This document shows, in pieces, positions 1-7,328 of a stretch of 64,000 nt of DNA (position 1 is its first letter; each line of letters opens with the position of its first letter). The translations under genes were made by a program, and so were the position numbers. The stretch comes from Paraburkholderia bryophila (GTDB lineage Bacteria; Pseudomonadota; Gammaproteobacteria; Burkholderiales; Burkholderiaceae). The notes under the pieces are model-generated. The model did not search any database, was not told the origin of the DNA, and worked only from the letters and a program-made list of their open reading frames with translations. The DNA is taken from NCBI RefSeq assembly GCF_003269035.1, contig NZ_QLTK01000009.1, positions 124,001 through 188,000 on the forward strand, in the 5' to 3' direction.

Positions 1-460
1 GCTCGACCCCTTCGACCGAATCGACGAGGCAGAAGAATTCGAAATCCGGATCGCTCAACAACTCGGCGACCATCATCATGTTGCGGCGGCCCACCAGCTG
101 ATTGGCCATCAGAATTCGCGACACGCCGCCGTGATAAGCCGCGCGCACCTGGTGCGCGGTGGCGAGCGTGATGCCCCACGCGCCGGTGTCGAGCTGACGT
201 CGAAACAGTTGCGGCGCCATGGTGGTTTTGCCGTGCGGCGCGAGCTTGACGCCGTATTCCGCGACGAACGCCTGCATCCATTTCAGGTTGTGTTCCACGC
301 GATCCGCATACAGCACGGCGGCCGGCAGGCTCACGTCTTCATTCAACAGATTCCACTCGAGGCGGCCCGTGTCCGTGAGTTGGATGCTGGCGCCCGGAAC
401 CATGCCCAAGCCCTTGCTATAAGGATCAATCGTCGCGCCCTGATAGTTTGTAACTTTCAT
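1..460 (-). CDS. PLP-dependent amino-acid deaminase (D-serine dehydratase/D-threonine aldolase-like), 3' end outside window
   Basis: About 153 N-terminal residues are present; the gene runs off the left edge. The N-terminal alanine-racemase-like barrel of the DSD1/D-threonine aldolase fold is recognisable. The segment LAPHGKTTM places a lysine at residue 78 where this family forms the Schiff base with pyridoxal phosphate, and ITLATAHQVRAA follows as the next barrel strand. By family knowledge such enzymes deaminate or cleave D-hydroxy amino acids; exact substrate is not visible. The ATG at 460 is preceded on its strand by an AGGGAG ribosome-binding site. It is divergent from the RpiR regulator, N-acyl-D-amino-acid deacylase and RidA, which fits a D-amino-acid catabolic role. 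Function is inferred from family plus context. Confidence 0.82.
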   Translation of the reverse strand, partial: MKVTNYQGATIDPYSKGLGMVPGASIQLTDTGRLEWNLLNEDVSLPAAVLYADRVEHNLKWMQAFVAEYGVKLAPHGKTTMAPQLFRRQLDTGAWGITLATAHQVRAAYHGGVSRILMANQLVGRRNMMMVAELLSDPDFEFFCLVDSVEGVE

Positions 461-498
461 GTCTCCCTGCTCCATCGTCCAGTTAAATTGAATCAAAG

Positions 499-528
499 TT
501 GACTTTAGCATGTTACCGAAAGTACGAT
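499..528 (+). promoter_or_regulatory. Candidate promoter of the RpiR regulator gene, with overlapping inverted repeat
   Basis: TTGACT at 499-504 and TACGAT at 523-528 are separated by 18 bp and point toward the regulator at 619. The -35 box lies inside an interrupted palindrome, AAAGT-TG-ACTTT (495-506), so a repressor bound there would block the promoter. A second small repeat, AAAT-GTT-ATTT, lies close downstream. Assigning these to the RpiR protein is inference. Confidence 0.4.
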
Positions 529-618
529 GATCGAAGAAATGTTATTTAGTACCACGGTTCGCTCCGCAATCCGACGAAGGTTTTTTGTCAGCCTTCGGGC
601 GTCATCCCACAGTCTGCA

Positions 619-1509
619 ATGAACTCAACCGCCGAGCCGTTGACCTTCGATATCGTCGCGCGCATCGCCGAATGCGCGCCGGAACTGCGTTCGGCCGAGC
701 GCAAGGTCGCCGCGCTGATTCTCGACGATCTGACCGGCGCGTCGCGCGCCAGCATTGGTGCGCTCGCGCAGCAGGCCGAGGTGAGCGTCGCGACCGTCAC
801 GCGCTTTGCCAAGGCGGTGGGCTGTCGCGACGTGCGGGAACTGAAGCTGCGGCTCGCGCAGGCGGCCGCTGTCGGACAGCGCTTCCTGCAGCCCGGCGGC
901 GCGGGTGACGCGCCCGAGCCGATCGCCACCCGCATCTTCGACGAATTGCAGAACGCGCTGGCGCATAACCATCAATTGTTGCGGCAGGCGCCGTTCAGCG
1001 AGGCGGCGGCCGCGTTGCGCGCGGCGCGGATGATCTACGTGTTCGGCATGGGCGGCGGCTCGACCGCGCTCGCCGACGAAATGCGCTTTCGTCTCGTGCG
1101 ACTCGGCCGGCCCGTGGCAACCTATCAGGACGGCTTGTTGCAGCGTATGGTCGCGAGCACGGTGTCGCGCGAGTGCGTGGTGATTGCGCTGTCCACCACC
1201 GGGCGCGTGCCGGAAATGGTCGAGAACTGCAAGATCGCGCGCAGCTATGGCGCGAGCGTGATCGCGTTGACTGCGCCCGCCTCGCCGCTCGCCAGACTTG
1301 CCGACTGGGTGATTCCGATCGTCGCTTTTGAAACCGATTTCATTTACAAGCCGTCGTCGTCGCGCTACGCGATGATGATGGCGCTCGATGTGCTCGTTAC
1401 CGAACTCGCCGTCAGTCAGGGCGACGAGAGCCGCGAATTGCTGCGCCGCATGAAGCACGCGCTCGACGCGCATCGCGGCGGTGGCGATCGACAACCGTTA
1501 GGAGACTGA
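619..1509 (+). CDS. MurR/RpiR family transcriptional regulator (HTH + SIS)
   Basis: A 296-residue protein with an N-terminal RpiR-type helix-turn-helix at about residues 44-69 (SIGALAQQAEVSVATVTRF) and a SIS sugar-isomerase-like domain from about 135 to 265, beginning VFGMGGGSTALADEM. SIS domains in this family bind a phosphorylated sugar or related metabolite and switch DNA binding. It is divergent from the amino-acid deaminase and followed after 3 bp by the N-acyl-D-amino-acid deacylase, so it very likely controls both transcription units. The presumed inducer (an amino acid or amino-sugar derivative) is not visible in the sequence. Confidence 0.9.
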   Translation: MNSTAEPLTFDIVARIAECAPELRSAERKVAALILDDLTGASRASIGALAQQAEVSVATVTRFAKAVGCRDVRELKLRLAQAAAVGQRFLQPGGAGDAPEPIATRIFDELQNALAHNHQLLRQAPFSEAAAALRAARMIYVFGMGGGSTALADEMRFRLVRLGRPVATYQDGLLQRMVASTVSRECVVIALSTTGRVPEMVENCKIARSYGASVIALTAPASPLARLADWVIPIVAFETDFIYKPSSSRYAMMMALDVLVTELAVSQGDESRELLRRMKHALDAHRGGGDRQPLGD

Positions 1510-1512
1510 TCC

Positions 1513-2994
1513 ATGCATTCGCATCCCGAAGCCGCGGACACGCTGATCGTCGGCGCGCAACTGTATGACGGCACCGGCGCGCCGCCGGTGGAGCGCGATG
1601 TCGCGGTTCGCGACGGGCGCATCGTCGCGATCGGCAATCTGTCGAACTGGCTGGCCGAAGACGTGGTCGAGGCGAACGGGCGCGCGCTGGCGCCGGGTTT
1701 CATCGACGTGCATACGCACGACGACACGCACGTCATCCGCTCGCCGCAAATGCTGCCGAAGATCACGCAGGGCGTGACGACGGTGATCGTCGGTAATTGC
1801 GGGATCAGCGCGTCGCCGGTGGCGCTGAGGGGCGACCCGCCGGATCCGATGAATCTGCTCGGGGAGCGCGACGCGTTCCAGTATCCGACCTTTGCCGCGT
1901 ATGTCGCCGCGGTGAATGCGGCGCGTCCGGCGGTGAATGTCGGCGCGTTGATCGGGCACACGGCGTTGCGCAGCAATCAGATGGACCGGCTCGATCGCGC
2001 GGCGACGGCCGGGGAAATCGACGGCATGCGCGCGCAACTCGAGGAAGCGTTGGCGCATGGCGCGTTGGGTCTGAGTTCAGGGCTCGCGTATGGCTCGGCA
2101 TTCGCCGCGCCGACCGAAGAGGTGATGGCGTTGGCCGAACCGCTTGCCGCCGCCGGCGCGCTCTACACCACGCACATGCGTACCGAGTTCGACGCGATTC
2201 TCGACGCGATGGACGAAGCGTACCGGGTGGGTCGTCACGCGCATGTACCGGTGGTGATTTCGCATTTGAAATGCGCGGGGCCGTCGAACTGGGGGCGCAG
2301 CGAGGAAGTGCTGAAGTCGCTCGACGGGGCGCGGCGTTTGCAGCCGATCGGTTGCGATTGTTATCCGTACAACCGCAGTTCGTCGACGCTGGATGTGAAG
2401 CAGGTAACGGGCGACATCGATATCACGATTACGTGGTCGGAGCCGCATCCGGAAATGGCGGGCAAGCTCGTCAAGGAGATCGCGGCGGAGTGGGGCGTCA
2501 CGCAGCAGGAGGCGGGCAAGCGCTTGCAGCCGGCGGGCGCGGTGTATCACAACATGTCCGAGGACGACGTGCGGCGCATTCTCTCGCATCCCGCGACGAT
2601 GGTCGGCTCGGACGGCTTGCCGAACGATCCGCTGCCGCATCCGCGCTTGTGGGGAGCGTTTCCGCGTGTGCTCGGCCATTACGCGCGCGACGCCGGCTTG
2701 CTGCCGCTCGAAGAGGCGGTGCGCAAGATGACTGGGTTGTCGGCGCGGCGGTTTGGGTTGGCGCAGCGGGGCGAGGTGCATATCGGCTACCACGCGGATC
2801 TGGTGTTGTTCGATCCCGCGAAGGTGCGCGACGCGGCAACGTTTGAAAAGCCGCAGCAGGCGGCGGATGGGATCGACGCGGTTTGGGTCAATGGTGTGCT
2901 GACGTATCGCGATGGCGAAGTGACGGGCGAGCGCGCGGGTCATTTCGTGGCGCGCGGCGCGGCGTCGAAGGGCGATGCGCAGGGTGCGTTTTGA
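1513..2994 (+). CDS. N-acyl-D-amino-acid deacylase (D-aminoacylase)
   Basis: A 493-residue amidohydrolase-superfamily enzyme that removes the acyl group from N-acyl-D-amino acids. The metal ligands expected for D-aminoacylases are visible: DVHTHD gives His67 and His69, VGNCG gives Cys96, THM gives His221, SHLKC gives His251, and GSDG gives Asp367. These positions agree closely with those I recall for the characterised Alcaligenes D-aminoacylase. The C-terminal beta-sandwich ends GHFVARG. It begins 3 bp after the RpiR gene, so the two are translationally close. Acyl and side-chain specificity cannot be read from sequence. Its product would feed the divergent deaminase. Confidence 0.92.
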   Translation: MHSHPEAADTLIVGAQLYDGTGAPPVERDVAVRDGRIVAIGNLSNWLAEDVVEANGRALAPGFIDVHTHDDTHVIRSPQMLPKITQGVTTVIVGNCGISASPVALRGDPPDPMNLLGERDAFQYPTFAAYVAAVNAARPAVNVGALIGHTALRSNQMDRLDRAATAGEIDGMRAQLEEALAHGALGLSSGLAYGSAFAAPTEEVMALAEPLAAAGALYTTHMRTEFDAILDAMDEAYRVGRHAHVPVVISHLKCAGPSNWGRSEEVLKSLDGARRLQPIGCDCYPYNRSSSTLDVKQVTGDIDITITWSEPHPEMAGKLVKEIAAEWGVTQQEAGKRLQPAGAVYHNMSEDDVRRILSHPATMVGSDGLPNDPLPHPRLWGAFPRVLGHYARDAGLLPLEEAVRKMTGLSARRFGLAQRGEVHIGYHADLVLFDPAKVRDAATFEKPQQAADGIDAVWVNGVLTYRDGEVTGERAGHFVARGAASKGDAQGAF

Positions 2995-3075
2995 GCGGTT
3001 TGGTTTTTCTGATTTTCTGATTGATGTGGCGGGTGGTGATGTTTGCGCTGCGTGCCGGACTTTTTAGGGAGTGTG

Positions 3076-3465
3076 ATGATGAAGCGTTATGGCGTTGAGG
3101 GTGGGAAGGGGACGGGTGGTCAACATATGCCGTTTGCTCGCGCGGTTGAAGCGGATGGCTGGTTGTTCGTTTCCGGACAGACGCCGATGGAAAATGGCGA
3201 AGTGATCAATGGCGGGATCGTCGAACAATCGCACAAGGCGATTCAGAACGTGTTCGCGATTTTGAAGGAAGCCGGCTATGGGGCGGAAGATGTGGTTCGC
3301 TGCGGCGTGTGGCTGGATGATCCGCGGGATTTTGCTTCGTTTAATAAGGTTTTTCGCGAGTATTTCGGCGAGAATCCGCCTGCACGGGCTTGTGTGGTGT
3401 CTTCGATGGTGATTGATTGTCGGGTTGAGGTTGATTGTGTGGCTTATAAGAAGCCTGCTGCTTGA
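3076..3465 (+). CDS. RidA family enamine/imine deaminase
   Basis: A 129-residue YjgF/YER057c/UK114-family protein. RidA proteins hydrolyse reactive 2-aminoacrylate-type enamines made by PLP dehydratases. Family landmarks include HMPFARAV at the N terminus, LFVSGQTPM, AIQNVFAILKEAGY and the ARACV segment carrying the conserved arginine. The start at 3076 (or the adjacent ATG at 3079) follows an AGGGA ribosome site; a frame extended to 3043 lacks one. Codon use is visibly more AT-rich than in the two genes before it. Position behind the deacylase suggests it protects the cell from intermediates released by the divergent deaminase. Confidence 0.88.
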   Translation: MMKRYGVEGGKGTGGQHMPFARAVEADGWLFVSGQTPMENGEVINGGIVEQSHKAIQNVFAILKEAGYGAEDVVRCGVWLDDPRDFASFNKVFREYFGENPPARACVVSSMVIDCRVEVDCVAYKKPAA

Positions 3466-3484
3466 TTGGGTTTTGGTTTTTTTG

Positions 3485-3521
3485 GGCCTTTCCTTGATTT
3501 GCTAGAAAGCAAGGAAAGGCC
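3485..3521. terminator. Stem-loop between convergent ridA and queF
   Basis: GGCCTTTCCTTG (3485-3496) and its exact reverse complement (3510-3521) form a 12-bp stem with a 13-nt loop, in the 88-bp gap between the two convergent genes. T-runs lie before the stem and A-runs after it on the plus strand, so neither strand has the usual U-tract directly downstream. It may be a weak bidirectional terminator or an RNA 3'-end element. Confidence 0.5.
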
Positions 3522-3553
3522 AACAACCCACCACCCCAAAAAAACCAGCAATT

Positions 3554-4378
3554 TTACTGCCGCGCCAACCGCATATTATCCGGCATAGGCAAATTATAGT
3601 TAGTCCGAAACGGATTAATATCCAGCCCACCGCGCCGCGTATAGCGCGCATAAACCGCCAGCTTGACCGGCTTGCAAGCCTTCAAAACATCAATAAAAAT
3701 CCGCTCGACACACTGCTCATGAAAGCCAGTGTGATTCCGATAAGAAATGATATACCGCAACAACCCCGCATGATCGATTTGCGGCCCGACATAATGAATC
3801 TGCACCGTGCCCCAGTCAGGCTGACCCGTTACCGGACAATTCGACTTCAGCAGATTGGAAAACACCGTCTCCTCTACCGGGGCTTCGTCGAGCGCGGCAC
3901 TCAGCAATGAGGCATCCGGCTGATAAACGTCGGTATCCAGCTCCAGCCGATCCAGCGACAAGCCCTCAAACTCTTCCATCTGCAATTTGCCGAACTCATA
4001 CGGCGCCGTCAGATGTACGGAAACCGTCGCCCCGCAAGAAGCAGACACGTCCCGCTTGATCGTGTCGCGTACAGCCTCCATCGATTCGAATGCCGTCTGC
4101 GCAAACGAGCCGAGATAAAGCTTGAACGACTTCGACTCGACGATATTCGGCGAATCCGCCGGCACGAAGAACGTTGCTACCGCGATCTGCGGCTTGCCGC
4201 GCGCATTCAGCCACGACAGCTCGTACGCGTTCCAGATGTCCGTGCCGAAAAACGGCAACTGCGCGCCAATGCCGATCGCCTCGCGCGCGCTCTTGCGTGC
4301 AATCGGAAACAGCAACGAGGCGTCGTACTGTTCGGTGTAAGTGGAAGCCTTGCCCAGCGGTGATTGTTCGGGTGTCAT
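3554..4378 (-). CDS. queF: NADPH-dependent 7-cyano-7-deazaguanine reductase
   Basis: A 274-residue protein that reduces preQ0 to preQ1 in queuosine tRNA-modification biosynthesis. The catalytic cysteine is Cys181 in [14 protein letters not shown], matching the E. coli-type (long, two-domain) QueF. The NADPH-associated region [12 protein letters not shown] is also clear, and the C terminus carries [10 protein letters not shown]. The ATG at 4378 overlaps the stop of the upstream 5'-nucleotidase gene by 4 bp (ATGA), so the two are probably translationally coupled. A longer open frame upstream lies inside that neighbour and is not used. Confidence 0.96.
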   Translation of the reverse strand: MTPEQSPLGKASTYTEQYDASLLFPIARKSAREAIGIGAQLPFFGTDIWNAYELSWLNARGKPQIAVATFFVPADSPNIVESKSFKLYLGSFAQTAFESMEAVRDTIKRDVSASCGATVSVHLTAPYEFGKLQMEEFEGLSLDRLELDTDVYQPDASLLSAALDEAPVEETVFSNLLKSNCPVTGQPDWGTVQIHYVGPQIDHAGLLRYIISYRNHTGFHEQCVERIFIDVLKACKPVKLAVYARYTRRGGLDINPFRTNYNLPMPDNMRLARQ

Positions 4379-5277
4379 GATGCGTTCACGATGCCACTCA
4401 GCACGTGCCCCGTCGCCGTCACGACGCGGGCCGATTCGCAATGGCCAATTTGGTCGTCGAAGAAAAAGTCCGGCTCGAATTCGCGCAAGAATGCGCTCTT
4501 GTCGAGGCCGCCGAGAAACATCGCTTCGTCGATTTCGATGTTCCACGCCATTAAAGTGCGGATCGCGCGCTCATGCGCAGGCGCCGAGCGCGCTGTCACC
4601 AATGCCGTACGAATATGCATCGGCGCAGCGTCATCCGCGAGTTTTTGCAGCCGGTGCAGTGCTTCGAGCAACGGCTTCAACGGACCGTCCGCGAGCGGCA
4701 GATCCTTGTTGTGAATCTCATGACCGAGGAATGCCTTCAGGCCGTCTTTCTGGAACACGCGCTCGGCTTCGTCGGAAAACAGCACCGCGTCGCCGTCGAA
4801 GGCAATGCGGATTTCATCCGGATACGTACTCGCCATTTTCGCCGATTCGGGCAATACGCGCGCGGCGGGAAATCCGGCGGCCAGCGCGTCGCGCACGTCG
4901 TCCTGATTCGCGGACAGAAACAGCGACGCGTTCAATGGCTTCAGATAGCCGAACGGCGCCCGCCCGCGAGTAAACACGCCGCGCTCGATCGCGAGGCCAT
5001 GTTCGCGGCACGAGTGAAACGCCCGCAACCCGCTGATCGGATCGCTGCGCGACAAAATCACCACCTCCACGCGATGCCCGCCCGCGTTCAACGCCAGCAG
5101 CTTGCGGATCAGCGGAAACGCCACGCCGGGTTTGGCGGGTACGGTCAGCCGGTCGCGCTGCAGCGCTTCATATTGCAGGAGGTTGCCGTCCTCGTAGACG
5201 CGGTTCTCTTCCTCGAAGTCGAACAGCGCGCGCGACGAGATTGCCACCACCAGTTTGTCGACAAGCGTAAGAGCCAT
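4375..5277 (-). CDS. 5'-nucleotidase (NT5C1-like, PF06189 family)
   Basis: A 300-residue protein resembling the cytosolic 5'-nucleotidase family found in bacteria and in animal NT5C1. Recognisable stretches include [17 protein letters not shown] at the start, [16 protein letters not shown], and a C-terminal [14 protein letters not shown] segment carrying acidic residues expected for HAD-type metal binding. It would dephosphorylate nucleoside monophosphates in the cytoplasm. It sits between ilvA and queF on the same strand and overlaps queF by 4 bp. The link to queuosine synthesis is only positional. Confidence 0.82.
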   Translation of the reverse strand: MALTLVDKLVVAISSRALFDFEEENRVYEDGNLLQYEALQRDRLTVPAKPGVAFPLIRKLLALNAGGHRVEVVILSRSDPISGLRAFHSCREHGLAIERGVFTRGRAPFGYLKPLNASLFLSANQDDVRDALAAGFPAARVLPESAKMASTYPDEIRIAFDGDAVLFSDEAERVFQKDGLKAFLGHEIHNKDLPLADGPLKPLLEALHRLQKLADDAAPMHIRTALVTARSAPAHERAIRTLMAWNIEIDEAMFLGGLDKSAFLREFEPDFFFDDQIGHCESARVVTATGHVLSGIVNAS

Positions 5278-5300
5278 CTGCGTGTTTCGGTCCTAAAAGG

Positions 5301-6824
5301 TCAGGCAAGGAACAGCCGGTACACCGGATTCTGCGTCTCTTCCCAGTTCGGATAGCCGAGCGTGGCAAGAAACTGATCGAACGTAGGGTTCTCGCTTTCG
5401 GGCACCTGAATGCCGACGAGGATCGAACTGTAGTCCGCGCCCTGGTTACGATAGTGGAACAGGCTGATATTCCAGTTCGGCGCCATCGACGACAAAAACT
5501 TCATCAACGCGCCGGGCCGTTCGGGAAACTCGAAACGGAACAGACGTTCGTGGTGTGCGAGCGGCGAGCGGCCGCCGACCATGTAGCGGATGTGCTGCTT
5601 CGAGAGTTCGTCGAAGGTCAGATCCACGGTCGCGAAACCGTGTGCTTCGAACGCGCCCGCGATCTGCGCCGATTCGCTGCGATTGCGGATCTGCACGCCC
5701 ACGAAGATATGCGCGGAATTCGCATCCGCAATCCGGTAGTTGAATTCGGTGACGCTGCGCGTGCCGAGCAGTTCGCAGAAACGCCGGAAGCTGCCGCGCT
5801 CTTCGGGGATCGTCACGGCGAAAACCGCTTCGCGCGCTTCACCCACTTCGGCGCGCTCGGCGACGAAACGCATGCGATCGAAATTCATGTTCGCGCCCGA
5901 CGTGATCGCGATCAGCGTCTGATTCTCGATGCCTTCGCGCTCGGCGTATTGTTTCGCTCCGGCGACAGCGAGCGAGCCCGCGGGTTCGAGCACGCTGCGC
6001 GTGTCCTGGAAGACGTCCTTGATCGCGGCGCAGAGTGCGTCGGTGTTCACGAGCAGCACGTCGTCGAGATAGTCGCTGCACAGGCGGAAGGTTTCTTCGC
6101 CCACCAGCTTCACTGCGGTGCCGTCCGAGAACAGACCCACTTCGCTCAGCGTAACGCGTTCGCCTGCTTTCAGCGAGACGGCCATGGCGCACGAATCGTC
6201 GGTCTGCACGCCGATCACCTTGATCTCGGGGCGCACCGATTTGACGTACGCTGCAACGCCCGCCGCGAGTCCACCACCGCCGATCGGCACGAAGATCGCG
6301 TGGATCGGCCCCTGGTGCTGGCTCAGAATTTCCATCGCAACGGTGCCCTGGCCCGCGATCACATACGGATCGTCGAACGGATGCACGAAGGTCAGTCCGC
6401 GTTCTTCCTGCAACTTCACCGCGTGACCATAGGCATCGCTGTACGACTCGCCGAACTGCACGATCTCGACAGTCGGGCCGCCATGCGAGCGCACTGCATC
6501 GACCTTCAGTTGCGGCGTGGTCACCGGTACCACGATGATCGCCTTCACCCCCATGCGCGCCGCCGACAACGCCACCCCCTGCGCATGATTGCCCGCCGAT
6601 GCGGTAATCACCCCACGCTCCAGCGCTTGCGCCGGAATGTGCGCCATCTTGTTGTACGCGCCGCGTACCTTGAACGAGAACACCGGCTGATTGTCCTCGC
6701 GCTTCAGATAGACCGGATTGCGCAGCCGCGCCGACAGGTTCGGCGCGTGTTCGAGTTCGGTCTCGCGAGCCACGTCGTACACGCGGGCGGTCAGGGTTTT
6801 CTTCAGATAGTCGTGGGAAGCCAT
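5301..6824 (-). CDS. ilvA: Threonine ammonia-lyase, biosynthetic
   Basis: A 507-residue PLP enzyme converting threonine to 2-oxobutyrate, first step of isoleucine synthesis. The PLP lysine is Lys52 in FSFKVRGAYNKM, and the glycine-rich phosphate-binding loop appears as PIGGGGLAAGVA. The C-terminal third contains the two ACT-like Thr_dehydrat_C regulatory segments (from about residue 330 on, e.g. RGSFRRFCELLG and ERPGALMKFLS), as in the allosterically isoleucine-inhibited long form. The start MASHDYLKKTL at 6824 is chosen over a longer frame to 6902, whose extra residues look non-homologous. Only about 23 bp separate it from the 5'-nucleotidase. Confidence 0.96.
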   Translation of the reverse strand: MASHDYLKKTLTARVYDVARETELEHAPNLSARLRNPVYLKREDNQPVFSFKVRGAYNKMAHIPAQALERGVITASAGNHAQGVALSAARMGVKAIIVVPVTTPQLKVDAVRSHGGPTVEIVQFGESYSDAYGHAVKLQEERGLTFVHPFDDPYVIAGQGTVAMEILSQHQGPIHAIFVPIGGGGLAAGVAAYVKSVRPEIKVIGVQTDDSCAMAVSLKAGERVTLSEVGLFSDGTAVKLVGEETFRLCSDYLDDVLLVNTDALCAAIKDVFQDTRSVLEPAGSLAVAGAKQYAEREGIENQTLIAITSGANMNFDRMRFVAERAEVGEAREAVFAVTIPEERGSFRRFCELLGTRSVTEFNYRIADANSAHIFVGVQIRNRSESAQIAGAFEAHGFATVDLTFDELSKQHIRYMVGGRSPLAHHERLFRFEFPERPGALMKFLSSMAPNWNISLFHYRNQGADYSSILVGIQVPESENPTFDQFLATLGYPNWEETQNPVYRLFLA

Positions 6825-7328
6825 GCGGGTGGCGCGGTGCGCTTTGCGGGACGGGAAAGGGTCCATGATAGCGCCAACGGTGCAGGCTCTGGCCTTCCGC
6901 AAATGCGCCGCAAGCCTGCCTCAAAGGCCAATCCGACCGTCCGGTCGGCAAATCCGCCGCATACATGTGTACACCCGATTCGCGACGAAAACGTGCCAGG
7001 GGCCGCCACGAACCCGATTTCAGCCGTCAACGCGTGGCGGGATCATGCGGTAGAATTCCATTTTGGAATAAGGATCGGAAGATGCACTGGCAGCCTCGGA
7101 TCGCCCACTTGATGCCCGTCCCGCGTGAGTCTTGCCCCGCGGCGGAGCGTCTCGTCCGCCACGCGCGATCGTGTAGCTAGAACCGAGCGCCGCGAAGCGA
7201 TCGATGTGGGTCAGGCCGTCGGTTGCGCTTCGCTCCCCTAGAAGATTTCCAGCATTGCGCCCCACGCGCACCGTCAGCCGACGCCTCTTCGACGAGCGCG
7301 CCGGGTTGACCTACCGAGTCGTCCGAAT
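6825..7328. other. 504-bp divergent intergenic region (ilvA / FAD-Fe-S oxidoreductase) with three inverted repeats
   Basis: No convincing gene lies here. Visible elements are CCGACCG-TC-CGGTCGG at 6933-6948, the 8-bp palindrome GTGTACAC at 6967-6974 and ATTCCA-TTT-TGGAAT at 7055-7069. The last 250 bases before the oxidoreductase start form a GC-rich leader in which I recognise no known riboswitch and no strong ribosome-binding site. Confidence 0.6.
7055..7069. promoter_or_regulatory. Candidate operator, interrupted palindrome ATTCCA-TTT-TGGAAT
   Basis: A perfect 6-bp inverted repeat with a 3-bp spacer, flanked by A/T-rich bases (7053-7070) in an otherwise GC-rich region. Its form resembles operators bound by IclR- or GntR-type dimers. 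No regulator gene is adjacent, so the binding protein is unknown. It lies about 260 bp upstream of the large oxidoreductase gene. Confidence 0.35.

Noticed and set aside
575..597. CGAAGG / CCTTCG repeat just before the RpiR start codon
   Set aside because: Six-base arms with a T-rich loop; could be chance, no supporting context.
7020..7271. An 83-residue minus-strand frame in the ilvA/oxidoreductase gap
   Set aside because: Covers the palindromic region, lacks a ribosome site and shows no protein family.
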